From Fimenecus sp045545735 (GTDB lineage Bacteria > Bacillota > Clostridia > Oscillospirales > Acutalibacteraceae), in the NCBI GenBank assembly GCA_045545735.1, contig JAZQBM010000004.1:1-64000 (forward strand): a stretch of DNA of 64,000 nucleotides, in the 5' to 3' direction. The position numbers and the translations under genes were made by a program. The notes below the pieces were generated by a model that was not told the DNA's origin, ran no database searches, and saw nothing but the letters and a program-made list of their open reading frames with translations. The stretch's first letter is position 1. Every line of letters begins with the position of its first letter. Below are positions 33,683 to 41,296 of the stretch, one piece after another.

Positions 33683-34118
33683 CTTTTTTGTCCTTATTTG
33701 CAAGTTTGTTTGTATTCATTGAGCCACGATAAACAACAAATCGGCAATATAAATATTCTGTTACAAGATTACAGCCCATTGTTACTGCTTCAACTATGTA
33801 GTTATTAATACCTGCATTTTCGGCTAACTGACCGAGATAAAGAGAAACGGGAGTAAACACACAATAGAAAAGTGCTACTTTAAGCATTGCAACAGGCACA
33901 TTTGTTGCAGACTTGAATGTGAATTTACGATTTACTGTAAAATTATAAAGAACTGACAAAATAAGTGACGGAAGATATGCTTTCCAATGTGCACAATCTG
34001 TAAGTTCGTGAATAATTGTATATGACACAATTTGAATAATGCCCGCACCCATTGAGAATGCCACGAATTTTGCAATCTGGATTATTGTTTCTTTGGTTGA
34101 AAGTTTTTGGTTTGACAT
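33672..34118 (-). CDS. GtrA-like membrane protein (first of a tandem pair)
   Basis: A 148-residue, four-helix GtrA-family protein. FTVNRKFTFKSATNVPVAM is nearly the same as in its neighbour, and both end SMNTNKLA plus a charged tail, so the two arose by duplication. The ATG at 34118 follows GGGGGA; an ATG 15 bases earlier overlaps the nadE stop (TAATG) but lacks a binding site. It follows nadE closely, although the roles do not obviously connect. Confidence 0.82.
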   Translation of the reverse strand: MSNQKLSTKETIIQIAKFVAFSMGAGIIQIVSYTIIHELTDCAHWKAYLPSLILSVLYNFTVNRKFTFKSATNVPVAMLKVALFYCVFTPVSLYLGQLAENAGINNYIVEAVTMGCNLVTEYLYCRFVVYRGSMNTNKLANKDKKDEE

Positions 34119-34132
34119 AAATATTTCCCCCA

Positions 34133-34870
34133 TTATATTTCAGGTTTGAATGACGGCATAAGTTCGAGTTTGAATTGATTGATTTTATGTTTGTAATCTA
34201 TAAGTTTTTGCTTTTCTTTGTCATCAATTTCGCCTGTTCTGATATATTTATCAAGTTCGGCATAAGTGAAACCTAAATTATCTTCATCGGTTTTACCGCA
34301 AAGGCCGTCAATTGGTGTTTTTTCAACAAGATTTTCGGGAAGTCCTAAAAGATGACCGATTTGTTTCATTTCGGCTACTGTAAGAAACGAACAAGGACTA
34401 AAATCCCCTACCGAGTCGCCATAACGAGTAGAATAGCCAACCCAATCTTCAGAAAGATTACAAGTATTCGCAACTCTGCCATTTACAGACTGGCTGACAG
34501 CATAAAGAGTTGTCATTCGTACTCTTGGTGGAATATTTTGAACAGTTTGAGGTGTAATCTCTAAATCTTTTGGAAGATTATTCATTAAACCATCAACTGT
34601 ATCTTTAATATTTACTGTATAATTTTTAATGCCAAGGTGTTCTACTAATTGTCTTGCACAATCAATATCGTGTTGCTCACCGCAAGGCATCAACACACCG
34701 ATTACACGGTCTTTTCCTAGTGCTTCAACACAAAGGGCGGCTACGATTGATGAATCTTTACCACCTGAAATACCTACAACTGCATTACAACCTTTTCCGT
34801 TTTTCTCGAAAAAGTCTTTAATCCACGCTACGCATTGATTTTTTACTTTAAGTGCATCAAATTGGTACAT
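34133..34870 (-). CDS. nadE: NH3-dependent NAD synthetase
   Basis: NadE converts nicotinate adenine dinucleotide to NAD. The 245-residue protein has the PP-loop VGISGGKDSSIVAAL (about 30-44) and no N-terminal glutaminase, so it uses ammonia. Substrate residues include RMTTLYAVSQ and ANTCNLSEDWVGYSTRYGD, and the C-terminal loop TPIDGLCGKTDEDNLG is typical. I set the start at MYQFDALKV, with GGAG upstream and the promoter's -10 box 23 bases away. Confidence 0.95.
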   Translation of the reverse strand: MYQFDALKVKNQCVAWIKDFFEKNGKGCNAVVGISGGKDSSIVAALCVEALGKDRVIGVLMPCGEQHDIDCARQLVEHLGIKNYTVNIKDTVDGLMNNLPKDLEITPQTVQNIPPRVRMTTLYAVSQSVNGRVANTCNLSEDWVGYSTRYGDSVGDFSPCSFLTVAEMKQIGHLLGLPENLVEKTPIDGLCGKTDEDNLGFTYAELDKYIRTGEIDDKEKQKLIDYKHKINQFKLELMPSFKPEI

Positions 34871-34892
34871 TTTATCACGCTCCAATGTTAAT

Positions 34893-34921
34893 ATTGTACC
34901 ACTCTTTTTGCAAAGTTTCAA
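34893..34921 (-). promoter_or_regulatory. Sigma-A promoter of nadE
   Basis: TTGAAA (34921-34916), 17 bases, TACAAT (34898-34893), with TG one base before the -10 (extended -10). Confidence 0.8.
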
Positions 34922-34939
34922 TTAATTTATAAAAATAAC

Positions 34940-34959
34940 GCCCCTGCATTTGCAAGGGC
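34940..34959 (-). terminator. Intrinsic terminator after the AIM24-like gene
   Basis: Stem GCCCUUGCA/UGCAGGGGC (one G-U) followed by GUUAUUUUUAU on the minus strand, 12 bases past the stop. Confidence 0.75.
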
Positions 34960-34971
34960 ATTAAATATGTG

Positions 34972-35697
34972 TTAATTTCCGCCAAGATTGATAGTAAATC
35001 CACCATCACTTCCATTTGTAGCAGTTGGCATATATGGAATTAACTGATTTGCAATCTGTGCAATAGGCATTGATTGAATATAAACCTTACCAGGGCCTGT
35101 AACTCTTGTATGGAATAAGCCCTCGCCACCAAGGAAAATATTCTTTGCACCTTTAATCTGTTGAACTTCCATTGTGCAAGTTTCACTCATTGCCGCAAGG
35201 TAACCTGTATCAACAATTATGCTTTCGCCTGTGCCCAACGTATACTCAACACAATGACCGTCAATTTCAAGGAATACTAAGCCACTACCTGAAATTTTCT
35301 GCATAATGAAACCTTCGCCACCAAAGAAACCACGACCAAGTTTGCGTTGAAAATACACTGACAAATCAAGGCCTTTTTCCATTGCGAGAAATCCCCTTTT
35401 CTGCACGATAATTCCGTTGCCGGGAGTTACCTCATAAGGAATAATTGAGCCCGGGAAACTTGATGCAAATGCAATCATACCCGTGCCACCTTGTGGTGTG
35501 TATTCATTCATAAAAAGTGAGTCCCCAGAAAAAAGACGACCAAGTGCTTTTTTAACTCCGCCACCTGAATTTGTTTCCATGTGCATATTAGGGCTCATCC
35601 AACTCATTGCACCACTTTCTGTGCAAAGTGTCTGCCCCGGCTCAGGATAACAGATTACAACAGGCAAATGCCCACCTTCGATTTTATAGTTTAACAT
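34972..35697 (-). CDS. AIM24/TIGR00266 family protein
   Basis: A 241-residue soluble protein of the AIM24-like family. The Gly-rich beta repeats are plain: SGAMSWMSPNMHMETNSGGG, GFLAMEKGLDLSVYFQRKLG, FFGGEGFIMQKISGSGLVFLE, FLGGEGLFHTRVTGPGKVYIQ. These form a TRAP-like beta barrel that assembles as a ring in related structures. It ends with a Gly/Asn-rich tail. The biochemical role is unknown. It is a single-gene unit with its own promoter and terminator. Confidence 0.88.
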   Translation of the reverse strand: MLNYKIEGGHLPVVICYPEPGQTLCTESGAMSWMSPNMHMETNSGGGVKKALGRLFSGDSLFMNEYTPQGGTGMIAFASSFPGSIIPYEVTPGNGIIVQKRGFLAMEKGLDLSVYFQRKLGRGFFGGEGFIMQKISGSGLVFLEIDGHCVEYTLGTGESIIVDTGYLAAMSETCTMEVQQIKGAKNIFLGGEGLFHTRVTGPGKVYIQSMPIAQIANQLIPYMPTATNGSDGGFTINLGGN

Positions 35698-35726
35698 CAG
35701 AATCCCTCCCTATTCTTTATAATTTT

Positions 35727-35755
35727 ATTTTAACTTTTCAAAGAATATTTGTCAA
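35727..35755 (-). promoter_or_regulatory. Sigma-A promoter of the AIM24-like gene
   Basis: TTGACA (35755-35750), 17 bases, TAAAAT (35732-35727). The gene has GGGAGG upstream of its ATG. Confidence 0.83.
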
Positions 35756-35763
35756 TAAAAAGA

Positions 35764-37089
35764 CTATTGAACGTCCAATATATTTATATTATTCTTTCTT
35801 AACATATAAACATATACAATCAGCGAAACTATGCTATCAAAGGCGTTTCCTATACCAAACATTAATGCAATTCCAGTCAAAGTTGGTGTCCATACACCTG
35901 ATATATACAAAATAAACGCTATTCCATAATAAACCATATTTGTAATTACAGATTCACAAAGCATATATTGAGTTTTGCCCAATCCATAAAATGTTGAATC
36001 GAACACATTCTGTATTGCATAGAGTACATAAAATCCAACTAACAACAAAACAAGTTCAAAAAGTTTTTCTACATCTTCAAAACCAAGAACATTGCTCATA
36101 AATGGTTTCCACAAAGGAATACTTATAAACCATATAATTGAAATTATTATTGTTAAACTAAAATAACCCAAAGAGTTTTTCCTAATGTTATCTTTATCTC
36201 TTGAAACTTCTTGTTTTATTAATTCGCCAAGTTGCAAAATAGGCAAAAGCAGCCAGCCCCAAATAAAATTATTTGCAACCCAATATGTTCCCTGTTCACC
36301 TACAACATTGACCATTCGTGCGACCATCAACATATACGCTATATTCCTAACAAAAGACTCTATTCCCGAAATTCCACCAACTTTGGCAAGTTGCTTTACC
36401 CAAATAAAATCAAGTTTGTCTCTAGTAATAATTTTAATATTTTCTTTTTCAATCAATATGATAGATACTATTAACAAAAGCAAATTGACAACAATATTTG
36501 AAAACCCTATACCATTTACACCTAAATTTAATGATACGGGCAAAGATGAAACTAAAAAAATATCAGAAATAATACAAAGACAAAATCTAGTAACCATTAA
36601 AATATAAAGATATTTACTTTTATTAATGCTCACAAGTGCGACAAGAAAAAATTGTGTTAATATTGCAAACATATTTGCAATACTTTCAATTCTTATATAA
36701 GTAGCTGATTCATTTATAATACTTATATCCGTTGCCATAAATGATAATAGATTTTTTGCTAAAACTATAATAAGTAAAGATAAAATCAAATATATTATAA
36801 AAGTGATAATCGTGCCTGTTCTGATGCGATTTGCAAATTCTTTTTTATCATTTACAACTTTACCTATAAAATAAAATAGTGGTAATATTATTGCTTCATT
36901 CAAAATCTCATATAACAAATTTACCCAAGATAGTTGCCCTGCAATAGAATAAGACCAATCCCCAGGTAATTGACCAATAAAAAATACTCTTAAGGTAGTG
37001 TAAATTGTTGGGCTTAGACCCATAAGCAACAAAGCAACAAAAAGTTTATAATTTACTCGACTTATTGATAAAGTTAATTTAGAAAGCAC
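35764..37089 (-). CDS. MATE-family multidrug efflux protein
   Basis: A 441-residue protein with about 12 membrane segments, matching Na+- or H+-coupled MATE exporters. The two-fold layout is seen in LSWVNLLYEILNEAIILPLFY of the first half and IWGWLLLPILQLGELIKQEV of the second. Sample lines of the gene are only about 17-25 percent GC, clearly below the neighbouring lysS and AIM24 genes, and Ile/Asn/Lys codons are AT-ending, so it may have been acquired. The start is a GTG after GAGGGTG. Substrate unknown; it could also be a polysaccharide-type flippase, since the family borders are soft. Confidence 0.72.
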   Translation of the reverse strand: MLSKLTLSISRVNYKLFVALLLMGLSPTIYTTLRVFFIGQLPGDWSYSIAGQLSWVNLLYEILNEAIILPLFYFIGKVVNDKKEFANRIRTGTIITFIIYLILSLLIIVLAKNLLSFMATDISIINESATYIRIESIANMFAILTQFFLVALVSINKSKYLYILMVTRFCLCIISDIFLVSSLPVSLNLGVNGIGFSNIVVNLLLLIVSIILIEKENIKIITRDKLDFIWVKQLAKVGGISGIESFVRNIAYMLMVARMVNVVGEQGTYWVANNFIWGWLLLPILQLGELIKQEVSRDKDNIRKNSLGYFSLTIIISIIWFISIPLWKPFMSNVLGFEDVEKLFELVLLLVGFYVLYAIQNVFDSTFYGLGKTQYMLCESVITNMVYYGIAFILYISGVWTPTLTGIALMFGIGNAFDSIVSLIVYVYMLRKNNINILDVQ

Positions 37090-37110
37090 CTAATCACCCT
37101 CTTTAGTTTC

Positions 37111-37138
37111 ATTATATCATTTTTGCAAAGTTTGTAAA
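37111..37138 (-). promoter_or_regulatory. Promoter of the MATE gene
   Basis: TTTACA (37138-37133), 16 bases, TATAAT (37116-37111), starting directly after the lysS terminator. Confidence 0.7.
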
Positions 37139-37143
37139 GAAAA

Positions 37144-37167
37144 AGGACTACGGAAATCCGTAGTCCT
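37144..37167 (-). terminator. Intrinsic terminator after lysS
   Basis: AGGACTACGGA/TCCGTAGTCCT, perfect over 11 pairs, followed by TTTTCTTTAC on the minus strand. Confidence 0.87.
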
Positions 37168-37174
37168 AATTTAA

Positions 37175-38668
37175 TTAATCTAATGGTTTCATTGTGGGGA
37201 AGAGAATAACGTCGCGGATTGCCTGACTGTCTGTGAGTAACATTGTCATACGGTCGATACCGAAACCGATACCGCCTGTTGGTGGCATACCAAGTTCAAG
37301 TGCATAAAGGAAGTCCTCGTCAGTTGTATTTGCTTCTTCGTCGCCAAGGGCGAGAAGTTCTTCCTGTGCCTTAAATCTTTCTCTTTGGTCGATTGGGTCA
37401 TTAAGCTCTGAATAAGCATTTGCCATTTCCCAACCATTCATAAAGAATTCAAAACGCTCAACATAGTTAGGGTCTTCAGGCTTTTTCTTTGTAAGCGGTG
37501 AAATCTCAATTGGGTGGTCCATAACAAATGTTGGCTGAACAAGATGTTCTTCAACAAATTCTTCAAAGAAAAGGTTAAGAATGTCACCTTTCTTATGATG
37601 CTTTTCGAACTCAATATGATGCTCTTTTGCTACTGCGTGAGCTTCTTCAGTTGAGTTGATTTCGTTAAAGTCAACACCTGAATACTTTTTAACTGCGTCA
37701 AGCATTGTAATTCTTTCAAATGGCTTACCTAAATCCATTTCAATTCCGTTGAATGTGATTTTTGTTGTACCAAGAACTTCTTGTGCTACATAACGGTAAA
37801 GGTTTTCTGTTAAGTCCATCATACCGTGATAATCTGTATATGCTTGGTAGAGTTCCATAAGTGTAAATTCAGGATTATGACGAGTATCAAGTCCTTCGTT
37901 ACGGAAAACACGACCAATTTCGTAAACTCTTTCCATACCGCCAACGATAAGACGTTTTAAGTAAAGTTCAAGTGAAATACGAAGTTTAATATCAGTATCA
38001 AGTGCGTTGAAATGAGTTTCAAATGGTCTTGCTGCTGCACCGCCTGCATTATAAACGAGCATTGGTGTTTCAACTTCCATAAAGCCTTCGCCGTCAAGAT
38101 ATTTACGAACTGCACTAATAATTTTTGAACGGTTGATAAGTGTCTGCTTTGACTCTTGATTCATAATAAGGTCAATATAACGCTGACGATATCTCATATC
38201 AGTATTTGTAAGACCGTGGAACTTTTCAGGAAGAATCTGCAAGCTCTTTGAAAGAAGTGTAACTGCAGTTGCGTGAATTGAAATCTCACCTGTTTTTGTT
38301 TTGAACACTTCGCCCTCAATACCAATAATATCACCGATATCAAGTTTTTTGAAACCTTTATATTCTTCTTCGCCGATGCTGTCTCTTGCAACGTATGACT
38401 GAATATTACCTTTAAGGTCCTGAATATTGCAGAATGATGCTTTACCCATAACGCGTTTTGACATCATACGACCTGCAACACGTACGGTTTTGCCTTCAAG
38501 CTCGTCAAAATTTGCTTTAACATCAGCACTGTGATGAGTCTGGTCATATTTTGTAATTACAAATGGGTCTTTGCCTTCTTCTTGTAACGCTTTAAGTTTT
38601 TCCTGACGGATTCTCTGCTGTTCGCCCAAATCCACTTCAGGCTGATTATTTCTGATTTCTTCTGCCAT
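37175..38668 (-). CDS. lysS: Lysyl-tRNA synthetase, class II
   Basis: Charges tRNA-Lys. The 497-residue protein has the N-terminal OB-fold (VRVAGRMMSKRVMGKASF), class II motif 1 around TDMRYRQRYIDLI, motif 2 FRNEGLDTRHNPEFTLME (about 275-292) and motif 3 GGIGFGIDRMTMLLT (about 470-484). GGAG precedes the ATG. It follows greA by 13 bases, a common pair in Firmicutes. Confidence 0.97.
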   Translation of the reverse strand: MAEEIRNNQPEVDLGEQQRIRQEKLKALQEEGKDPFVITKYDQTHHSADVKANFDELEGKTVRVAGRMMSKRVMGKASFCNIQDLKGNIQSYVARDSIGEEEYKGFKKLDIGDIIGIEGEVFKTKTGEISIHATAVTLLSKSLQILPEKFHGLTNTDMRYRQRYIDLIMNQESKQTLINRSKIISAVRKYLDGEGFMEVETPMLVYNAGGAAARPFETHFNALDTDIKLRISLELYLKRLIVGGMERVYEIGRVFRNEGLDTRHNPEFTLMELYQAYTDYHGMMDLTENLYRYVAQEVLGTTKITFNGIEMDLGKPFERITMLDAVKKYSGVDFNEINSTEEAHAVAKEHHIEFEKHHKKGDILNLFFEEFVEEHLVQPTFVMDHPIEISPLTKKKPEDPNYVERFEFFMNGWEMANAYSELNDPIDQRERFKAQEELLALGDEEANTTDEDFLYALELGMPPTGGIGFGIDRMTMLLTDSQAIRDVILFPTMKPLD

Positions 38669-38681
38669 TTTTGTACTCCAA

Positions 38682-39152
38682 TTATTTTAAAATCTCAGCA
38701 ATTTTGAATTCCATTGCACCTGCAGGTGTTTCAACAGTTACTTTTTCGCCAACTTTGTGACCAATAAGTGCTTTACCAACAGGAGATTCGTCTGAAATCT
38801 TGCCAGCTGCAGGGTCAGCCTGTGCAAAGCCAACGATTGAATATGTGTAAGACTTTTTCTTTTTATCTGTAATTCTTACTGTTGAGCCGATATGAACATT
38901 TTCAGTACCGAGTGATTCAACGTCAAGCACCTTTGCGTGTTTAAGAATATTTTCGATTTCGCTGATACGAGCTTCAAGCTTAGCCTGGTCGTTCATAGCT
39001 TCATCGTATTCACTGTTTTCTGAAAGGTCACCGTAAGATTTTGCAATTTTAATCTTTTCAGCAGCTTCTTTTCTGCCGTTGACCTTTAAATCTTCAAGTT
39101 CAGCTTCAAGTTGATTGAGAGCTTCTATTGTAAGTAATGTTTCCTGTGCCAT
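38682..39152 (-). CDS. greA: Transcription elongation factor GreA
   Basis: GreA rescues backtracked RNA polymerase by inducing RNA cleavage. The 156-residue protein has the N-terminal coiled coil (LEAELEDLKVNGRKEAAEKI, with the acidic tip SYGDLSENSEYDEA) and the C-terminal FKBP-like domain (ISDESPVGKALIGHKVGE). First gene of greA-lysS, behind a consensus promoter and AAAGGAG. Confidence 0.97.
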   Translation of the reverse strand: MAQETLLTIEALNQLEAELEDLKVNGRKEAAEKIKIAKSYGDLSENSEYDEAMNDQAKLEARISEIENILKHAKVLDVESLGTENVHIGSTVRITDKKKKSYTYSIVGFAQADPAAGKISDESPVGKALIGHKVGEKVTVETPAGAMEFKIAEILK

Positions 39153-39220
39153 TTTTTTGACTCCTTTATTGGAATTTTAGGCATAACAAAACAAGCAGTC
39201 CTGCCGCCCATATAGAACAT

Positions 39221-39249
39221 ATTATATTAAAATTTTACCATTGTGTCAA
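39221..39249 (-). promoter_or_regulatory. Consensus sigma-A promoter of greA-lysS
   Basis: TTGACA (39249-39244), 17 bases, TATAAT (39226-39221). The -35 box overlaps the last codons of the upstream gene. The leader to greA is about 60 bases. Confidence 0.9.
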
Positions 39250-40010
39250 GAGAAAGTAATGCTATCTGTCAGCTTTTTTTCATTGTTTACACAAACTGTT
39301 TCAAAAATACAGTCACCTAACGAAAAAACTCCGCAAAGTTCATATAAGGCAGAATAAAAATCCTTTTCATCTACCCCATCAGGTAAAAGTTTTTTATACA
39401 TATCATCTACCACAAGATTTTCAGCGTCACATATATTTAAAAACTGATTTTTCAAATCAATGCTCATAATATTTCTATCAAGAGCAATTTTAATTTTTGC
39501 ATCGTCAAAATCGGAAAGTACCGAAATGCAAAGTCCTGTACTTTCAAGAATTTCGTCGCACAAATTAATATATTTTTCCTTATTTTCTGTAATGACCGTT
39601 AAGCGTGAAGCATAAGGTGTTAATCTTTTGACAAATTCGGTATTTTTTGCACTTTTATCATAAACCGCAATATGATGTGGATTCTTATTGAGTTTATTAT
39701 TCTTTAAAATCTGCAACACGGTATTCTGAAAAGCCTTGTTATATAAAAGAGTACTTTTATATTCACCTATTTCTTTGCTTTGAGGTATTTCCAAATTACT
39801 GTTAAATAAAAGTCTTTTAGCACATTTACCTGCACACTCAACTATTTTTTCCCAATTGATATTGTTACATACATATACTTGCAAAACATAAAACGGTGCA
39901 CCTTTAAACACGGGAACAGTTTTTATAATATAGTCATCCTGCCTTAAAAACTTGAAAAGTTTTTCAAACAAGTTTAGTTTTTTCTTTTCCACATTCAACA
40001 CGCAAAACAT
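39246..40010 (-). CDS. Conserved-looking protein of unknown function after the S41 gene
   Basis: A 254-residue protein with no signal peptide or membrane helix. The middle part (HIAVYDKSAKNTEFVKRL, ASRLTVITENKEKYINLCDEI) alternates strands and helices like a Rossmann-type fold, but no nucleotide motif is complete. Cys are frequent near the N-terminus (VCNNINWEKIVECAGKC). Its ribosome binding site GGAGGGG overlaps the terminator of the preceding S41 gene. It may belong to the FtsEX module by position only. I do not recognise the family. Confidence 0.55.
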   Translation of the reverse strand: MFCVLNVEKKKLNLFEKLFKFLRQDDYIIKTVPVFKGAPFYVLQVYVCNNINWEKIVECAGKCAKRLLFNSNLEIPQSKEIGEYKSTLLYNKAFQNTVLQILKNNKLNKNPHHIAVYDKSAKNTEFVKRLTPYASRLTVITENKEKYINLCDEILESTGLCISVLSDFDDAKIKIALDRNIMSIDLKNQFLNICDAENLVVDDMYKKLLPDGVDEKDFYSALYELCGVFSLGDCIFETVCVNNEKKLTDSITFS

Positions 40011-40019
40011 AAAAAACCC

Positions 40020-40041
40020 CTCCGCAACAAAATATGCGGAG
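40020..40041 (-). terminator. Terminator-like hairpin overlapping a ribosome binding site
   Basis: On the minus strand CTCCGCA/TGCGGAG closes an eight-base loop and runs on as GGGTTTTTTATG. The GGAGGGG that serves the gene at 39246-40010 is partly in the 3' arm and its spacer is the T tract. The structure can thus end transcription or, on read-through RNA, hide the binding site. Confidence 0.65.
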
Positions 40042-40058
40042 AGATTGTAATTTATTTA

Positions 40059-41258
40059 TCAGTTACTTACTAATGTTACTGCTTTCTGATATTGCAGGTC
40101 ATCAGCCAAGTTAAGTATAGCAAGTCGTGAATTTTGTTCTGCTGTAAGTTCGATTTTATGGTCAGGTTCAAGCCCTGTACCGTTAAAACTTTCACTCTTA
40201 TAAGGAATAATTTTTGCAACTGTAAGGGCAACTGCACTACCGTCGCTTAATTCAAATACCTTTTGCATTGTGCCGTTACCTGCAGTTTTTGTACCTACCA
40301 ACTGTGCAATACCGAAGTCACGCAAATCACAAGCAAACAGTTCTGCTGCACCTGATGTATTACCGTTCACGAGAACTGCCATAGCAAAACTTTTGCTGTC
40401 AGAATCAGATGTAAATGTTTCAATAGTTTTGCCGTCTTTATCAACGGCAGTTGCAAGAGCACCCGTACCTTCAGTTGCAACGGGAGCAATTACGTCAATA
40501 CATTCTACTGCATTTCTTATAAGACCTGTACTTGTATTACGCACATCAAAAACTACTGCAGTTACTGAATTGTCGTTCATATAATCAAGGGCATCTTCAA
40601 GCTGACCTGCAGTTGTACTGTAAAAAGATGTAATCTTGATATAGCCAACCTTGTTGCTGATACTATAATAAACTGACTGTGCAGAATAACCACGTGCAAC
40701 AGATACAGTTTTTTCAGTTTCACCACGCTTGAAAGTTACTTGAACATTGGTAAGTTTTTCACCGTCAAGTTTTTTAATAAGGTCTTCATAATTTGAAGAT
40801 GTTACTTTTACTGAATCTACGGCAGTAATAACATCACCTTTTTTTATGCCTTGAACTTCTGCAGGAGATTTTGCAGAAACTTCTGAAACATAAATATTAT
40901 TATTTGTGCTGTCGTAAACTGCAATAATACCAATACCGCCCTTATTACCCTTTTCTTCTTCAAGATAATCAGCGTATTCAGTTGCAGTCATATAATAACT
41001 GTAACGGTCACCGACACCCTCAACGTAGCCGTCAGACATCATAGTGTTGAGAAAATTCTCGTTAAGTTCGCCGAAGTAATTTTCACGCACCAAGTCGTCG
41101 ATTTCAGATACTGTTGAATAAAGGTTTGAACGGTCAGCAACGTCCTTGATAATTCCGTTATAAATATTCAATGAGAACATCATTGTGATTGTTACTGCAA
41201 GAGCAACTGACAAAAAAATCAAGGAAAGTGCCAAGCCTAATGATATTTTTTTATTCAA
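40059..41258 (-). CDS. S41 (CtpA-like) family protein, apparently without the catalytic dyad
   Basis: A 399-residue membrane-anchored protein: N-terminal helix (LGLALSLIFLSVALAVTITMM), a cap region, a PDZ domain (VQGIKKGDVITAVDSVKV, about 135-150) and the S41 fold. In active CtpA/CtpB proteins the Ser lies in a SASAE-type motif and the Lys in GKGxxQ. Here the aligned stretches read NGNTSGAAELF and GTKTAGNGTMQ, so the Ser position is Gly and the Lys is Asn, while Gln is kept. It may be a non-catalytic PDZ scaffold. The TTG start lies in a small hairpin with AAAGGA. It follows ftsE-ftsX-EnvC-like, a layout known for active CtpB. Confidence 0.85.
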   Translation of the reverse strand: MNKKISLGLALSLIFLSVALAVTITMMFSLNIYNGIIKDVADRSNLYSTVSEIDDLVRENYFGELNENFLNTMMSDGYVEGVGDRYSYYMTATEYADYLEEEKGNKGGIGIIAVYDSTNNNIYVSEVSAKSPAEVQGIKKGDVITAVDSVKVTSSNYEDLIKKLDGEKLTNVQVTFKRGETEKTVSVARGYSAQSVYYSISNKVGYIKITSFYSTTAGQLEDALDYMNDNSVTAVVFDVRNTSTGLIRNAVECIDVIAPVATEGTGALATAVDKDGKTIETFTSDSDSKSFAMAVLVNGNTSGAAELFACDLRDFGIAQLVGTKTAGNGTMQKVFELSDGSAVALTVAKIIPYKSESFNGTGLEPDHKIELTAEQNSRLAILNLADDLQYQKAVTLVSN

Positions 41259-41273
41259 AGGACATCATCCTTT
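41257..41273 (-). promoter_or_regulatory. Hairpin over the start of the S41 gene
   Basis: On the minus strand AAAGGA-TGATG-TCCTTT is a perfect 6-bp hairpin. The 5' arm is the ribosome binding site and the 3' arm contains the first base or two of the TTG start, so translation may be damped. Confidence 0.45.
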
Positions 41274-41296
41274 ACTTTTGTTTTATTACCACACAC

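Noticed and set aside
37090..39220. T-box or lysine riboswitch upstream of greA-lysS
   Set aside because: The greA leader is only about 60 bases and shows none of the conserved T-box or L-box motifs.
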